Below are positions 24,223 through 34,671 of a stretch of DNA of 64,000 bases, one piece after another. How positions within the stretch are numbered: position 1 is the stretch's first letter; each line of letters starts with the position of its first letter. The stretch is from Panaeolus papilionaceus (Eukaryota > Basidiomycota > Agaricomycetes > Agaricales). The notes beneath the pieces were generated by a model. That model ran no database searches and was not told the DNA's origin. It saw only the letters and a program-made list of their open reading frames with translations. The position numbers and the translations under genes are program-made. The stretch is from NCBI GenBank assembly GCA_015501605.1, contig JADNRZ010000006.1:2046001-2110000 (forward strand). Reading direction: 5' to 3'.

Positions 24223-27200
24223 ATGGTGAAGAACGGAAATCGGGGTCGTGGACAGAACACCAACAAACCAAACGATAATGGTGCTGGGCCTTCAAGAGGT
24301 CGAGGTGGTGGCCGAGGAAGGGGTAGGGGAAGAGGTGGACCACCGAAATACAACAATAGTCTCATGCACGACGATGTGGAGTTTACGTTGCAGATGTTTG
24401 CGGATGGTGTGTATTTCAACAAAAAACCAAGAGGCGTATTTATGACGAGGTTGTAGCACCAAATGGAGGGCCTTCTACGCCCAGAGGTCGTGGTGGCTAT
24501 GGAGGAAGAGGTCGTGGCGGCAGAGGACGAGGGGGAAAGTTTAATCACCCGCATAGCGGCACGAATACTCCACTCAGAGGTGGAGCAATGACACCTAACA
24601 GCAGGGGTAGAGGTACCCCAATGAGAGGAAATGCCCCTGGGACAGGCAGAGGAAGAGGACGAGGAGAGCCAGACCAAAACTACGGTGGTCGTCGTCGAAG
24701 GGAGTTTGGAATTGGCGCTTCTCCTCGTGGACGAGGTGGTGGACTAGGATCTAGCCAAACGGGTTCAAGTCTTTCCAGCCTACTTTACCAAGAGAGGCCA
24801 TTTTTGCGGCCGATCGTCTTCGTTCCATCAGTACACACCAAGGTGCTGTTTGAAGAGAACGACGACGAACTATTGAAACCCGTCGTGGAGGATGTCGGTG
24901 AGTCAGATTTGGCAACATTTTTCATGTCTTCCATCAACACTACAAATTTTACTGATAATGATTTTTAACAGACCAAATGCATCACAGTCATGTTCCTACA
25001 GCAGATCGTGTTTTCAGGGTGTTTAGCGGCCATCCTGCCCCTCCTGCTACGGATTCAGAGGGCGACGACAACGATGACGTTGAAGAAATTGAAGAAGTCG
25101 ATTTCAACGAGTTGAACAAATTATTCGACAACACTGCGGTTGCTACAACGACAAAAATACGCAAAGTTCAGCTAAACGGCATGGTGGTAGAGGAACAGCA
25201 GCAATTCACTGGTTTCTACGTCGACACTACATCATCTGCTGTTCCGCCACAAGTTGACGATGAAGTGGCTATACTTGCTCAAGCTATGGAGGAAACGCTG
25301 TCCACTGCAGAAGATGGTCCGAACATAACTCAACCTGCTCACGTTCCATCTGAACATTTGGCCGAACCTTCACCAGCATGGGAAGCCCCGTACAAGGAGT
25401 CCAATAATCTCTTCTACGTGGACACCCGACCTGCACCTGTTCTAGCAAGTATGCGTCCTCAAGGAAACCTTCGTCCATCAGCCCTGCAAGACAACGACGA
25501 CGACGACGACGAAGAGGTCATTGTCTATGTTGCTCCTCACCCAAAGAACACGAGGAGCAAGGACGAAAAACTGGCTGCAACAGGGACAATGGACACCACG
25601 CCCACTGTGACTCAATCTGGAGCCAATGAACCCGATACGTCTCATTTCACGCCATATGTTCCCATCGCAGGCGTGTCCGCCGCGTTACAGTCAATGGAGG
25701 AAGCAGGCATTTCTGCGACTCCCGTCCAAGATGTCCAAGGATCCATTTCGGCCATTACTTTCAGCAAGCTCACTGAGGCATCTCAGAGGCTGCGCGTCCC
25801 TGCGCTTGCAACTCCTCGTCAAGCCAAAGCGTTCCAACGCAAACGCGGTATGATGGGTAAGAGCAAGAAAGGAGGAAAAGTCAAGTTCTCCTCCTTTGGC
25901 GCGTTTGGAGCCATGCGCGAAGAGGCTCTTCTTCGTTTGGACGATCATGGGAATGACAACAGGAGAGACGAGAGGAGAAGAGGGGATTCTGATCTGGAGT
26001 GGGGCGATACGGACGACGAGGACTTTGCGGGAGTGGACGAGGTCCCTGGGGGGCTTGGCGAGCTTTTAGAGAAGAGGCTCGGGAAGGATGTGAAGGGTAA
26101 AGGAAAAGCGAAGGAGGAGAGTGAGGATGACCACGGTATGGATATTGACCCTGATCTGGCGTTGGATCTGGGAGCGATGCAAAGTTTCGTTGGAGGGTTG
26201 ATTGGAAACAAGGCTGGCGAACATATGACAATGGATGACGTTGGGGATATGGAGAAGATTAGGCAGGAGGATGAAGAGGATGAAGATCGGGAAACTGGAG
26301 ACAGTATGAGTGAGGATGATGACGAAGAGAATATCGAAGTCAGCGAGGAGGCGATGATTATTTCCGAGACACTTCAGTTCCAGGATGGCGAGGATGATGA
26401 AGACGAAGACGAAGACGATGAGGACGATCTAGATTCTGACGAGGACGACGACCAGACGCCAAAGACGAGCTTCCAAGCCAGGTTGGATAGGCTGCGCAAG
26501 ATGTCTGCCACCCAGAAGACCCAAGACGAGAGCTTCGATGGTTTTGTCTATGATAGCGATGATGACGAGGATGATATTTTGGAGAAGAATTTAACGTGGG
26601 CCGAGGAGGATGAGAAGTATATCCAGCAGATCTCAGTATGCATTCCCCTTCCTCTAACTTTAGACTTTTATCTGATTTATGGTTGATTGCAGGAATTGCT
26701 TGATGATGAAGATACCCTTTCTCGTCGTCAAAGGAAGCAATTGTTCAAGGCTGTTACCACTGGTACCTTTGAAGATATTGAATACTTCTCTGCTGCGGGT
26801 AATTTTAGATTCTGATTGGCTTATCCTAATATCCATTGACATTTTTCGCAGTTCCAAACAAAGACAAGGGTAAACACCTTCCTCCTCACCTTCAAGCCCA
26901 ATGGGAGAAGGACCGGGAAAAGAAAGCCGAAAGGAAGAAGCAACGCGAGCTTGAGAAGCTCATTGCAGCGGCAGATCCCATGTCTTCCAAGAAGGGAGGA
27001 AAGAAAGGACGCAAAGCCATGCTCGCTGCTGCACGACTTGACCCTACCATCACTGTTATTCCAAACAGGATCATCGATATCACAACGCTCGTGCAACAGA
27101 TCAAGAAATTCGTGGCTGAGATTGGCGGTCCCCATGAGATGAAGCTGCCGCCCACGAATAAGGAGACAAGGAAGAATGTGCATGAGCTAGCCATTGCATT

Positions 27201-27647
27201 TGGCTTGAAGAGTCTGAGCAAGGGCAAGGGCGATGCGAGGTACACTACCTTGACGAAGACGACTAAGACGGGTGTCAAGGTTGACGAGTGGAAGATCTCG
27301 AAGATTTTGCGCAGGAGCGGAGGTCAGGGCTCGAGAGGCGATTCATTTGTGGCGGATGCGAAGAATAGGATTATCAGGGTTCCGCGTCATCGGGAGGGAG
27401 AAATTGTTGGCCATGTTAGTATCTCTCCTTTTCGTCTGTTGATATCGTTTGGAACAGTTTGCTGATACTTTTGATTGATGTGCAGGCTGCTCCTAAGATC
27501 TCGGAGAGTAACGTTGGTTTCAAGTTGTTGGCAATGATGGGATGGGCTGAAGGTGATAGAATCGGTGGTATGCCCGGAAGTGGGCTGGAAGCTCCCTTGA
27601 CGGCGGTTATCAAGCACACGAAACTTGGTTTGGGCGCGATGAAGTAG
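24223..27647 (+). CDS. SQS1: Splicing-associated R3H/G-patch protein SQS1, 1039 aa
   Basis: Six exons: 24223-24406, 24457-24897, 24972-26635, 26693-26798, 26852-27414 and 27486-27647. Introns of 50, 74, 57, 53 and 71 nt all keep phase. The N-terminus is Gly/Arg-rich (RGRGGGRGRGRGRGG) and followed by DDVEFTLQMFADG. The middle is very acidic. Near the C-terminus there is an R3H-type nucleic-acid-binding segment (HELAIAFGL, then GDARYTTL) and a terminal G-patch (VGFKLLAMMGW, then LGLGAMK). Yeast Sqs1/Pfa1 uses its G-patch to activate the helicase Prp43 in ribosome biogenesis and spliceosome disassembly. Domain order and size fit. Choosing the acceptor at 24456 removes what would otherwise look like a frameshift. 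Confidence 0.85.
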
Positions 27648-28212
27648 GTGCATCATCGGTTTGGCTTTTGGGCGCCCACTCAGATTGAGTAGACACTTTT
27701 TAATCATCTCGTTCTACGTCATTTCTCTGACTAGACATGTATCAAATATTTGTTTCCCTGCATATCTTGGTGTAGCGCTAGCACTCATTTTTCGTGTAAG
27801 ATTTTATAGTTAATTCGTTTTATTTCAAGATGTCTGTTGCGCAATTTTTCAGCTTCCTGTTCACCGCAGGGTACTTGGATAGTAGGGCTCGCTTTGGCAG
27901 TGCACTGATCTCCATAGTAGTCTTTTCGTTCGCAGGTTACCATTTGGTACATACCTCGTTGCGACAAGTCACATTCATCTCAGTACGTACTTGAATTGGT
28001 TACATGAAACTGGATTTTACTGAATTCCGTCAGACACCATTCTGGATCCGCTCATTTCGTTCATCTCGGTTTATCCGAATCGGCATCTTCAACGTGTTAT
28101 GACCCTGCTTCAGGTTGAGGATGCAGGATTTATTCGGACAATAACATCCCTGTCAGACCCACATATAATCTGAAGTTGCGGGTTGGAACCCCCATTAAAC
28201 TTTCCACGAACC
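27648..28212. other. Intergenic region
   Basis: SQS1 3' flank and the upstream region of the next W-intron family gene. Nothing else supported. Confidence 0.4.
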
Positions 28213-29175
28213 ATGGATCCATCGATATTCACCTGCAATGCAGACAAAGCGCTGGGTCCCATCTTGCCTCGAGAGCTGGAATGCAAGATCTTCGAGCTTG
28301 CCGCTCAGGAGTCATTAAGGACATGCGCCCAGCTTCTGCTCGTTGCACGGCGAGTCCACTATTGGTAGGCCCTTCATACTTCTTCCCGTTCATTTAGAAC
28401 ATTACTGATCGATTCTGAACTATCATCTAGGCTCAAACCCGTGCTCTACAGTGTATTAATTCTCAACGACACCAAACCACCTTCCCTCCCGCTTTACATC
28501 GAAAGTGAGGCACGAAGGCAAAAGAAATGCGACGAGATTAATCCTGCCTTATCTCATTTCGCGCACATGATCAAGCATGTGCTCATCCGTCAACGATTCA
28601 TATCCGACATCTCGAATGTCCTTCAGCATTGCACTGATATCCAAAACCTCACTATGTGGATCCCTTACGGCGATTGCAGCAGTCTTGTTCCCATTCTTGA
28701 GGCTCAGCCTTCATTAAGGAGGATCTCATTCGACCCTTCACTGTTCTTTCGGTCATGGGATGAGGATACCCCTATTCCCTTTAATCTGCCCATGTTTAGG
28801 AACATCACTCACCTCGAGGTGATATCTGCTACGCCGTCATGGTCTAAATGGCAATATCTGGAAGCTCTCCCGTCATTAACTCATTTGGCATTGGGTGGTG
28901 TGGTCAGTAGGGTCCTCATTCGAAACTTGCTTCGAAGGTGTGAAAGGCTGCAGGTTTTGGTAATTTATTACTTTGCTGGGATAAGTGTTTGGGAGACAGG
29001 GTACTCGGAGATTGAAGACGAAGTTGATGAGAGGGTCGAGGATGATGGAAGGCTTATGGTGTTAACTACAGCTCGTTTTCCGGGCTTGGTGGAGATGTGG
29101 GAGAGAGGTGCCAGAGGAGGAGATGGATTTTGGGAGCTGGTGCAAAATATTAAAAATGACGAATGTGGTGCTTAA
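28213..29175 (+). CDS. W-intron family protein, 298 aa
   Basis: Two exons, 28213-28364 and 28431-29175, with a 66-nt intron that splits the Trp codon of ARRVHYW. Exon 1 contains LPRELECKIFELAAQ. Exon 2 starts LKPVLYSVLIL and has leucine-rich-like segments (HCTDIQNLTMW, NITHLEVISA, LTHLALGGV) and the late motif ERGARGGDGFWE. The C-terminal tail exon of other members (YFxxxxxWHELV, LxDEGxxW) was not found; the protein ends soon after GARG. A short truncated isoform or 3' erosion is possible. The foldback element begins 174 nt after the stop. Function unknown. Confidence 0.75.
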
Positions 29176-29349
29176 TGGTGGAAGTGAGTGTCCTCTTCTC
29201 AGTTAATCATGTTCCTCTTTGAGGATTTACTAAACGATTAATTCTTAGAGCGCTTATCCATCTGCCCTTATCCATATTTGACGCTTGGTCCCAGCCTCGG
29301 TTTTCGCAATAACGGCGACGAGCACAGGAATTAGAGACCAGGATGGCTA

Positions 29350-29663
29350 CAGTGGCTTACAAAAGTATTGCACAAACTTTCTGTGCCTGTATCTCTGCGA
29401 CCACTTCACCAATTCCTGTGATCCAACTTGGATTCTGTAGTGTAGCTTCTTATCTATTAATGTTGTTTAGTACATTATTTGATCGTTGTGAAATACATGT
29501 GTCAGATGGAAAATGGCAGAGGGACCACTTTTCATCTATGGAAAGGACTCATCCAAAAAATCTGAAAATATTTGTGGATACTGTCCTAATCAATGCCTAC
29601 AAGTTACAATTTGAATCATATTAATTGGATGTCTGGTTGAGTGGATATTGAGGCCAAAAGTAG
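29350..29663 (+). repeat. Left arm of the foldback element
   Basis: 314-bp arm, inverted copy of 29704-30017. Confidence 0.85.
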
Positions 29664-29703
29664 CCGAAAAATGGCTAAATTGATCAAAATGTGTGATTTT
29701 TGC

Positions 29704-30017
29704 CTACTTTTGGCCTCAATATCCACTCAACCAGACATCCAATTAATATGATTCAAATTGTAACTTGTAGGCATTGATTAGGACAGTATCCACAAATATT
29801 TTCAGATTTTTTGGATGAGTCCTTTCCATAGATGAAAAGTGGTCCCTCTGCCATTTTCCATCTGACACATGTATTTCACAACGATCAAATAATGTACTAA
29901 ACAACATTAATAGATAAGAAGCTACACTACAGAATCCAAGTTGGATCACAGGAATTGGTGAAGTGGTCGCAGAGATACAGGCACAGAAAGTTTGTGCAAT
30001 ACTTTTGTAAGCCACTG
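29704..30017 (-). repeat. Right arm of the foldback element
   Basis: 314-bp arm, inverted copy of 29350-29663, ending at the TA at 30018-30019. Confidence 0.85.
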
Positions 30018-30410
30018 TAGTAGCCTAGGGATGAGAAGGAAGTAGGACACACGTTTGTTACAGCGTCCTTATGGATTCGGGTCTTATAAATAGTGAAAAT
30101 TTAAATTTAGCGTTGCGATTTCTATGAAGGCAACCTCGGTTCACCTAAAGTCAAAAACTAAGCGGTCTTTGGCCCACAAACAACACTTACGAATCAGAGG
30201 AACTTTCACTGATCCTCGATTCTTTTTAATGCGAGAAGGAACAGAGGATAAAGTGGATTCATTGGTCATGTTTTGCCCTCGGTTTTACTCGGCGTCCCCG
30301 TTGCTCATGTGGAGGAGTTGAGGAGCACATTGGACATAACGCCAAGAGAAGGGAAGAATCACACCTTATCTGATAATTTTTCATCAAACAAATCTTATCA
30401 GATATACCCG

Positions 30411-31987
30411 ATGCCCTCCGCTGAGTCCGCTCCTTCCTCCCCCCTCCTCCTCCCCATCGAATTTGCCCTTAGCTCGCTCTCTTCTCGTTGCAGAATTATG
30501 TCGCGCTCAGAGTCTTCAAATCCCTCTCTTCGACGTCTACAATCCGTCGTCAACCACACAGCAGATCTCAGTGGTCCTGGGGCCGAAACCTTCATTCTTG
30601 TACTTCCTGATGGAGGCAAGGTCACTGCTTCACTAGCAACAGGAGCAGAAGGACTCAACGAGATATTCCTCAATGGCACTCCCATTCTCAATTATACCAT
30701 CTCAAACACACATGAACTCGTCTTTGATATCTCCTCCATCGGGACGCGCTACCAAGGCGTCACAACTCATATCCCAAAATACAAGCTCCTCACGCTTTCT
30801 GCGCCAACAAAGTCGTCCAGCTCGCGCGTAAAGGAAGTCACAATCTCGGACCTATGGGTCGCTATTTACGCCCTTTTCACCCGATACCACGAACAAGAAC
30901 ATATCCCATTCCTCTTCGCACCACCTCCAACATTCAATATCCAAAACATCCAAACCCTGACCACATACCTCATCAACTCCGGATTAGCAAGAACGTACCC
31001 CACATCCGAACTCGTGCCTCAAAAACCCCAACAAGAGCTCATTCGAAGCACCCTGTTCCTCTCACGCGCTGCGTTCTGGCAGGGCGCTGGTACCGCAGGG
31101 TACCATAACCGGAGCTGGCTGCTTCGTCAGGTCCCAATATTCCCTTACATCCCAGCGTACACTCGAAGCGAAAAGGTCATCGCTATGCACCCGCTTCGTC
31201 CGGCGAAGCCGAACCCTGGGGAGATCCTGTACAGGCGCTGGTCGGGTGATGTGAACTCGATGGTCGAGTTTGCGTATTTCGACATCGACGGCGTGTACGA
31301 TGGCTCTGCATACCCTATATCGAATGAAGGTGGGGCGCCGGTAATTTCGAGGCATATGGCGGCATTTCATAGGTGGCATAATGACGAGCGCGTTAATTCT
31401 GCGTGGGGTGAGCAGGGGAGCCTCGAGACGCACCGGGAGTATGTGAAAAGCGTGCTGGCGGACCCACATGTGTGGCCGTGTATGGTTAGCTGGGACGGGG
31501 AGTTGATGGGGTACTGCGAGATTGTGTATGTGAAGGAAGATCACGTTGCTCAGCATTTCCCCCTTGAAGATGTTGTTCCCGGCGATTGGGAGAGGGGGAT
31601 TCATGTCCTGGTTGGAGAGAATAAGTTCTTGGGTGGTGGCCGAGGTATGTATTCGCCAGGTAATTTATTTCGATTAGATTTGACGTTGGGTCTTGCTCTA
31701 TGGTTGTAGCTTCGAGTTGGATTCGCTCTTTGGTGCATTTGATATTCCTCATGGATCCCAGGACTGTTCGCGTTGTTGGTGAACCTAATCACGAGAATGC
31801 TGCCATTGCAATTGTTGCGGGCCAGGCTGGGTTCCATGTTGTAAATGTGAGTTACTTTCGTTTTATTTACAGCCGATATGATAAACTCATGTGCAGTGGA
31901 CAACAGAAAATCGACTTCCCATACAAGCGCTCCCTGTTACTTCTCAACCCCCGAGACAAGTTCTTCAAGTTGTGCACACTGCGCTGA
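30411..31987 (+). CDS. GNAT-type N-acyltransferase of siderophore biosynthesis (SidF/IucB-like), 483 aa
   Basis: Three exons: 30411-31644, 31710-31846 and 31907-31987; introns are 65 and 60 nt. The C-terminal half has the IucB/MbtK-like acyltransferase pattern: FHRWHNDERVN, WPCMVSWDGELMGYCEI, GIHVLVGENKF, then DPRTVRVVGEPNHEN and a closing IDFPYKRSLLL. This family transfers acyl groups to N5-hydroxyornithine (fungal SidF, SidL) or N6-hydroxylysine (bacterial IucB) in hydroxamate siderophore synthesis. The acceptor at 31906 was chosen because it alone restores the conserved C-terminal motif. The start could also be the Met at 30498. No NRPS, ornithine monooxygenase or transporter is within the window, so it is not part of an obvious local cluster here. 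Confidence 0.8.
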
Positions 31988-34671
31988 GATGGGTGTTGCT
32001 CATATCGATGATATTCATGCCGTATCTTTTGTTTGTATCAGCATTCCTACTAGACTTTCATGAATGCAAGGTTGCGTCTTTCGAACCGAAAGGCCAAGCT
32101 AGACCGTGTCCCAGAGAGGTATAGCAATAGAATGGAGGGAGGACCGGTTCACGATTGATAACCGATGCAAAGTTAAACTGTTCAACGGCGTTCATTGAAT
32201 TCAAGGGTTATAAATAAGTAAAGACCATTTTATCCATCTCGAAGGACTGTACATCTCTCGAACGGCGGTTGCAACCTCTCCGTGAAGCATAAAATTAACA
32301 CGATTTTTGTATTATGTCGGCTAAGTAATACCACTTATACATATGCAGCACGCACTTCGAAGTCTATGGAAGTAGGAGTTAAATCCGACCGTTGAACGCA
32401 ACAACGATCCCTTTGAATTCGATAGCTTGTGCTACTCTCATCGGAGAAAGCACTATACTTACTCGATAAGGACTCGAGGCCAAGTGTTGCCATAAATTTC
32501 GGATGTCCAGAACGTGTAACTAGGCTATTCCAATTTTCTTAGGCGTTAGGTTTCATTTTTGAGCGATGCCACCTTGGGCAGCAGGCGTTGCCCTGCACCT
32601 TACGAAGCTCAGGTCCTTCCCATCGCACGACGGTTTGTCTGTGCATTGTGCACGGGATGTCAAAAAAAGCTCCACTCTGACATGACCTATGTTCCTCGCT
32701 GTAGGGTCTCATGAAGATTGGGCACATACGTACAGCACACGTCTATTTGTTTGTTGCTTGCGAAGCAGCTGGGAAGAATTGGAAAGGTTATTGACTTTTC
32801 AATGGCTCATCAATGATACGTATGTATGGTAGGACAGAAAAGGCTTGATTGCACTCGCCGTCTGGTGTATGTTTAGGTTTCGGATAACTTGAACGTGAAT
32901 TAAGACGTATGCAAGATGTTGGTGTTAACGTTGGAGACTAGCTCGGTTTGGGTATTTTGTCTTGGTAAAAATGCTGCATGCATGGGTTGATACGGACGCA
33001 AGGAGCTGAGATGTTGTCGGATTTAACATATGATGAAGCTGACGAGAAAGATTGGCTCCTTGGGGTGGTTTCAGCGCACTTGCTGACAGATGAAGATGGA
33101 ACACGGGATAAAACGCCTCTGTTTGGCTATATGCCAGAGTTGGCCTTCGACGGAACATTCTCACGGAGAAGGTTTTTCCGTGTTATCGAGTGCTGGCATT
33201 CGCATATGGCCATGGTAAGTCGAGGAGAGTCTAGGCTTTGGGATGTAAATAGACAGGGTTATAATTATCGCAGAGCGGTATTTTTGGACACGTACTTTGT
33301 GCCCAATCGTGCAGTACAAGCGCTTGCGTGGTTACTGTTGAAGGAGCTTATGGGTGCAAGTTGTAGTGAGGACGACTGCCACTGAGAACGCAGTTGGCCG
33401 GTCTGTATAGAAGCTGTCACGGGATTGAATCATCGAGGTGGAAAACTAGGTATGTCATTCGAGGCGATGCTGCAGTAACATGGGTGTTGTTATTTGACAA
33501 GCCGTATGCGTGTTCGATATAAGGTTAGCATGATACGATTGAATGTCGAATGAATGAAGAATCGTTGCCGCGTTCGACGGTATCACGACAAGTCATGTTA
33601 TTTCATTTTATTGTCGCGCGAGCGAATAGAAAATGTTACTTCCATGGCAATCTGATAACAGAATATAAAAATCTCTCCCAAAGGACGGAGGGTATATCAT
33701 TGGTTAATCCCTCAATATTCACAACTTGCGATAGCCCTGAAGTAGCATCAGTGCAGTTAGAAGTATTCAGGCGCATAAATCGCATCAATAACTACGCAAA
33801 GTTTGTGTCCACGAGTGCGAGAACTCGATAGGTGGTGCTCCATCGCAACCTACATCAATTTTCGTGAGGAATGTTTCTTAAATGATTGAATGAGGTCAAG
33901 CTGATAGCTTTATCAGAACGATGGCTTGCATGTTTTGCACGATTCTCGATCACGACCATATAGGGAATTGGCGCCCATACCAGCTGACCGTTCCGAACTA
34001 TACTATTCCGCGACTTGACTTCCGTCGTACTTGAGCAAGGTTTTAGATGGAACACGGTTATCGAAACAAATGTGCAAGCTGGTTGTCATTTCCCTGCATC
34101 TTCGACTCGTGCCACCAGCACGTTGCACACCTCGTTGACAATCGTGAGTTAGATATGATCGTGCTACACTAAAACAAGTAAATTAACTTTCTACCGAGAG
34201 TATTCGCGGAAAGGGAGCATTTATCTCGGACAGTAGAATATTGACCCACGTTGCAAGTTGTATATGTTTTAATCGGAACTCCTGATCTTTTCGAGGTATA
34301 ATTACAAGGACTATCTTATCCTGACCATCTCATCTTCCAGTTAGGACAATGACATTCGCAGTTGGCAGTCGGCGACAAGAGATCGGAGGAGGTCTTGTAG
34401 TAAAATTGAAATTGTACCTGTAATTGCTGGTTCTAATCGCATCCTTAATGAAATGAGGTCCTGTGGACATACTGTCAAGGATAAATTAAGTGCAAGGTCA
34501 AAGATTGTTTAAACGAGATCCCCACAAGCTTAAGCCGTGTGGGTGGGTGGTAACCAGCGTGGGATAATCGGAGGCTAAACGGGACTGACGACGACTTGGG
34601 ATTTGTTCTAGGGCTTTAACACCTCTTTCAACCTTAAACTCCAGTAGTTCTGTGAATACTGGTTTATTTCA
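31988..34671. other. Long gene-poor region
   Basis: About 2.7 kb without a confident gene. It includes one candidate small gene (32978-33385) and the presumed adenylate cyclase promoter and 5' UTR. Other open frames are short and lack splice structure. No terminal repeats, RNA genes or polymerase motifs were seen. Confidence 0.4.
32978..33385 (+). CDS. Unidentified small open frame, 135 codons
   Basis: A single uninterrupted frame in an otherwise gene-poor region. It contains LAFDGTFSRRRFFRVIECWH and ends SEDDCH. A GTAAGT donor within the frame at about 33214 and an AG about 42 nt later would remove 14 codons without a frame change. I recognise no family. It could be a small gene, a remnant or chance. 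Confidence 0.3.
   Translation: MHGLIRTQGAEMLSDLTYDEADEKDWLLGVVSAHLLTDEDGTRDKTPLFGYMPELAFDGTFSRRRFFRVIECWHSHMAMVSRGESRLWDVNRQGYNYRRAVFLDTYFVPNRAVQALAWLLLKELMGASCSEDDCH

Larger units (their letters stand above)
29350..30017. mobile_element. Foldback / long-inverted-repeat DNA element (Tc1/mariner-like ends), 668 bp
   Basis: Two arms of 314 bp (29350-29663 and 29704-30017) are inverted copies around a 40-bp centre. The stretches compared at both ends and the 90-codon frame encoded by each arm agree without a mismatch. The outer ends read CAGTGGCTTACAAAAGTATTG and are flanked on both sides by TA (29348-29349 and 30018-30019). This is the target duplication and end sequence style of Tc1/mariner elements. 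No transposase is encoded; the open frame in each arm is just a by-product. It is probably a non-autonomous element mobilised in trans. Near-identity of the arms suggests recent insertion or ongoing arm homogenisation. A transcript through it would form a long hairpin RNA. Confidence 0.85.

Noticed and set aside
24400..24456. Apparent one-base frameshift in the A6 run of SQS1 exon 1
   Set aside because: A normal 50-nt intron (24407-24456) with GT donor and TTGTAG acceptor joins the two frames in phase, so no frameshift is needed.
29343..30015. Two identical 90-codon frames as protein genes
   Set aside because: They are mirror copies created by the inverted repeat arms, cross the element boundary or lack any motif, and have no splice or promoter context.
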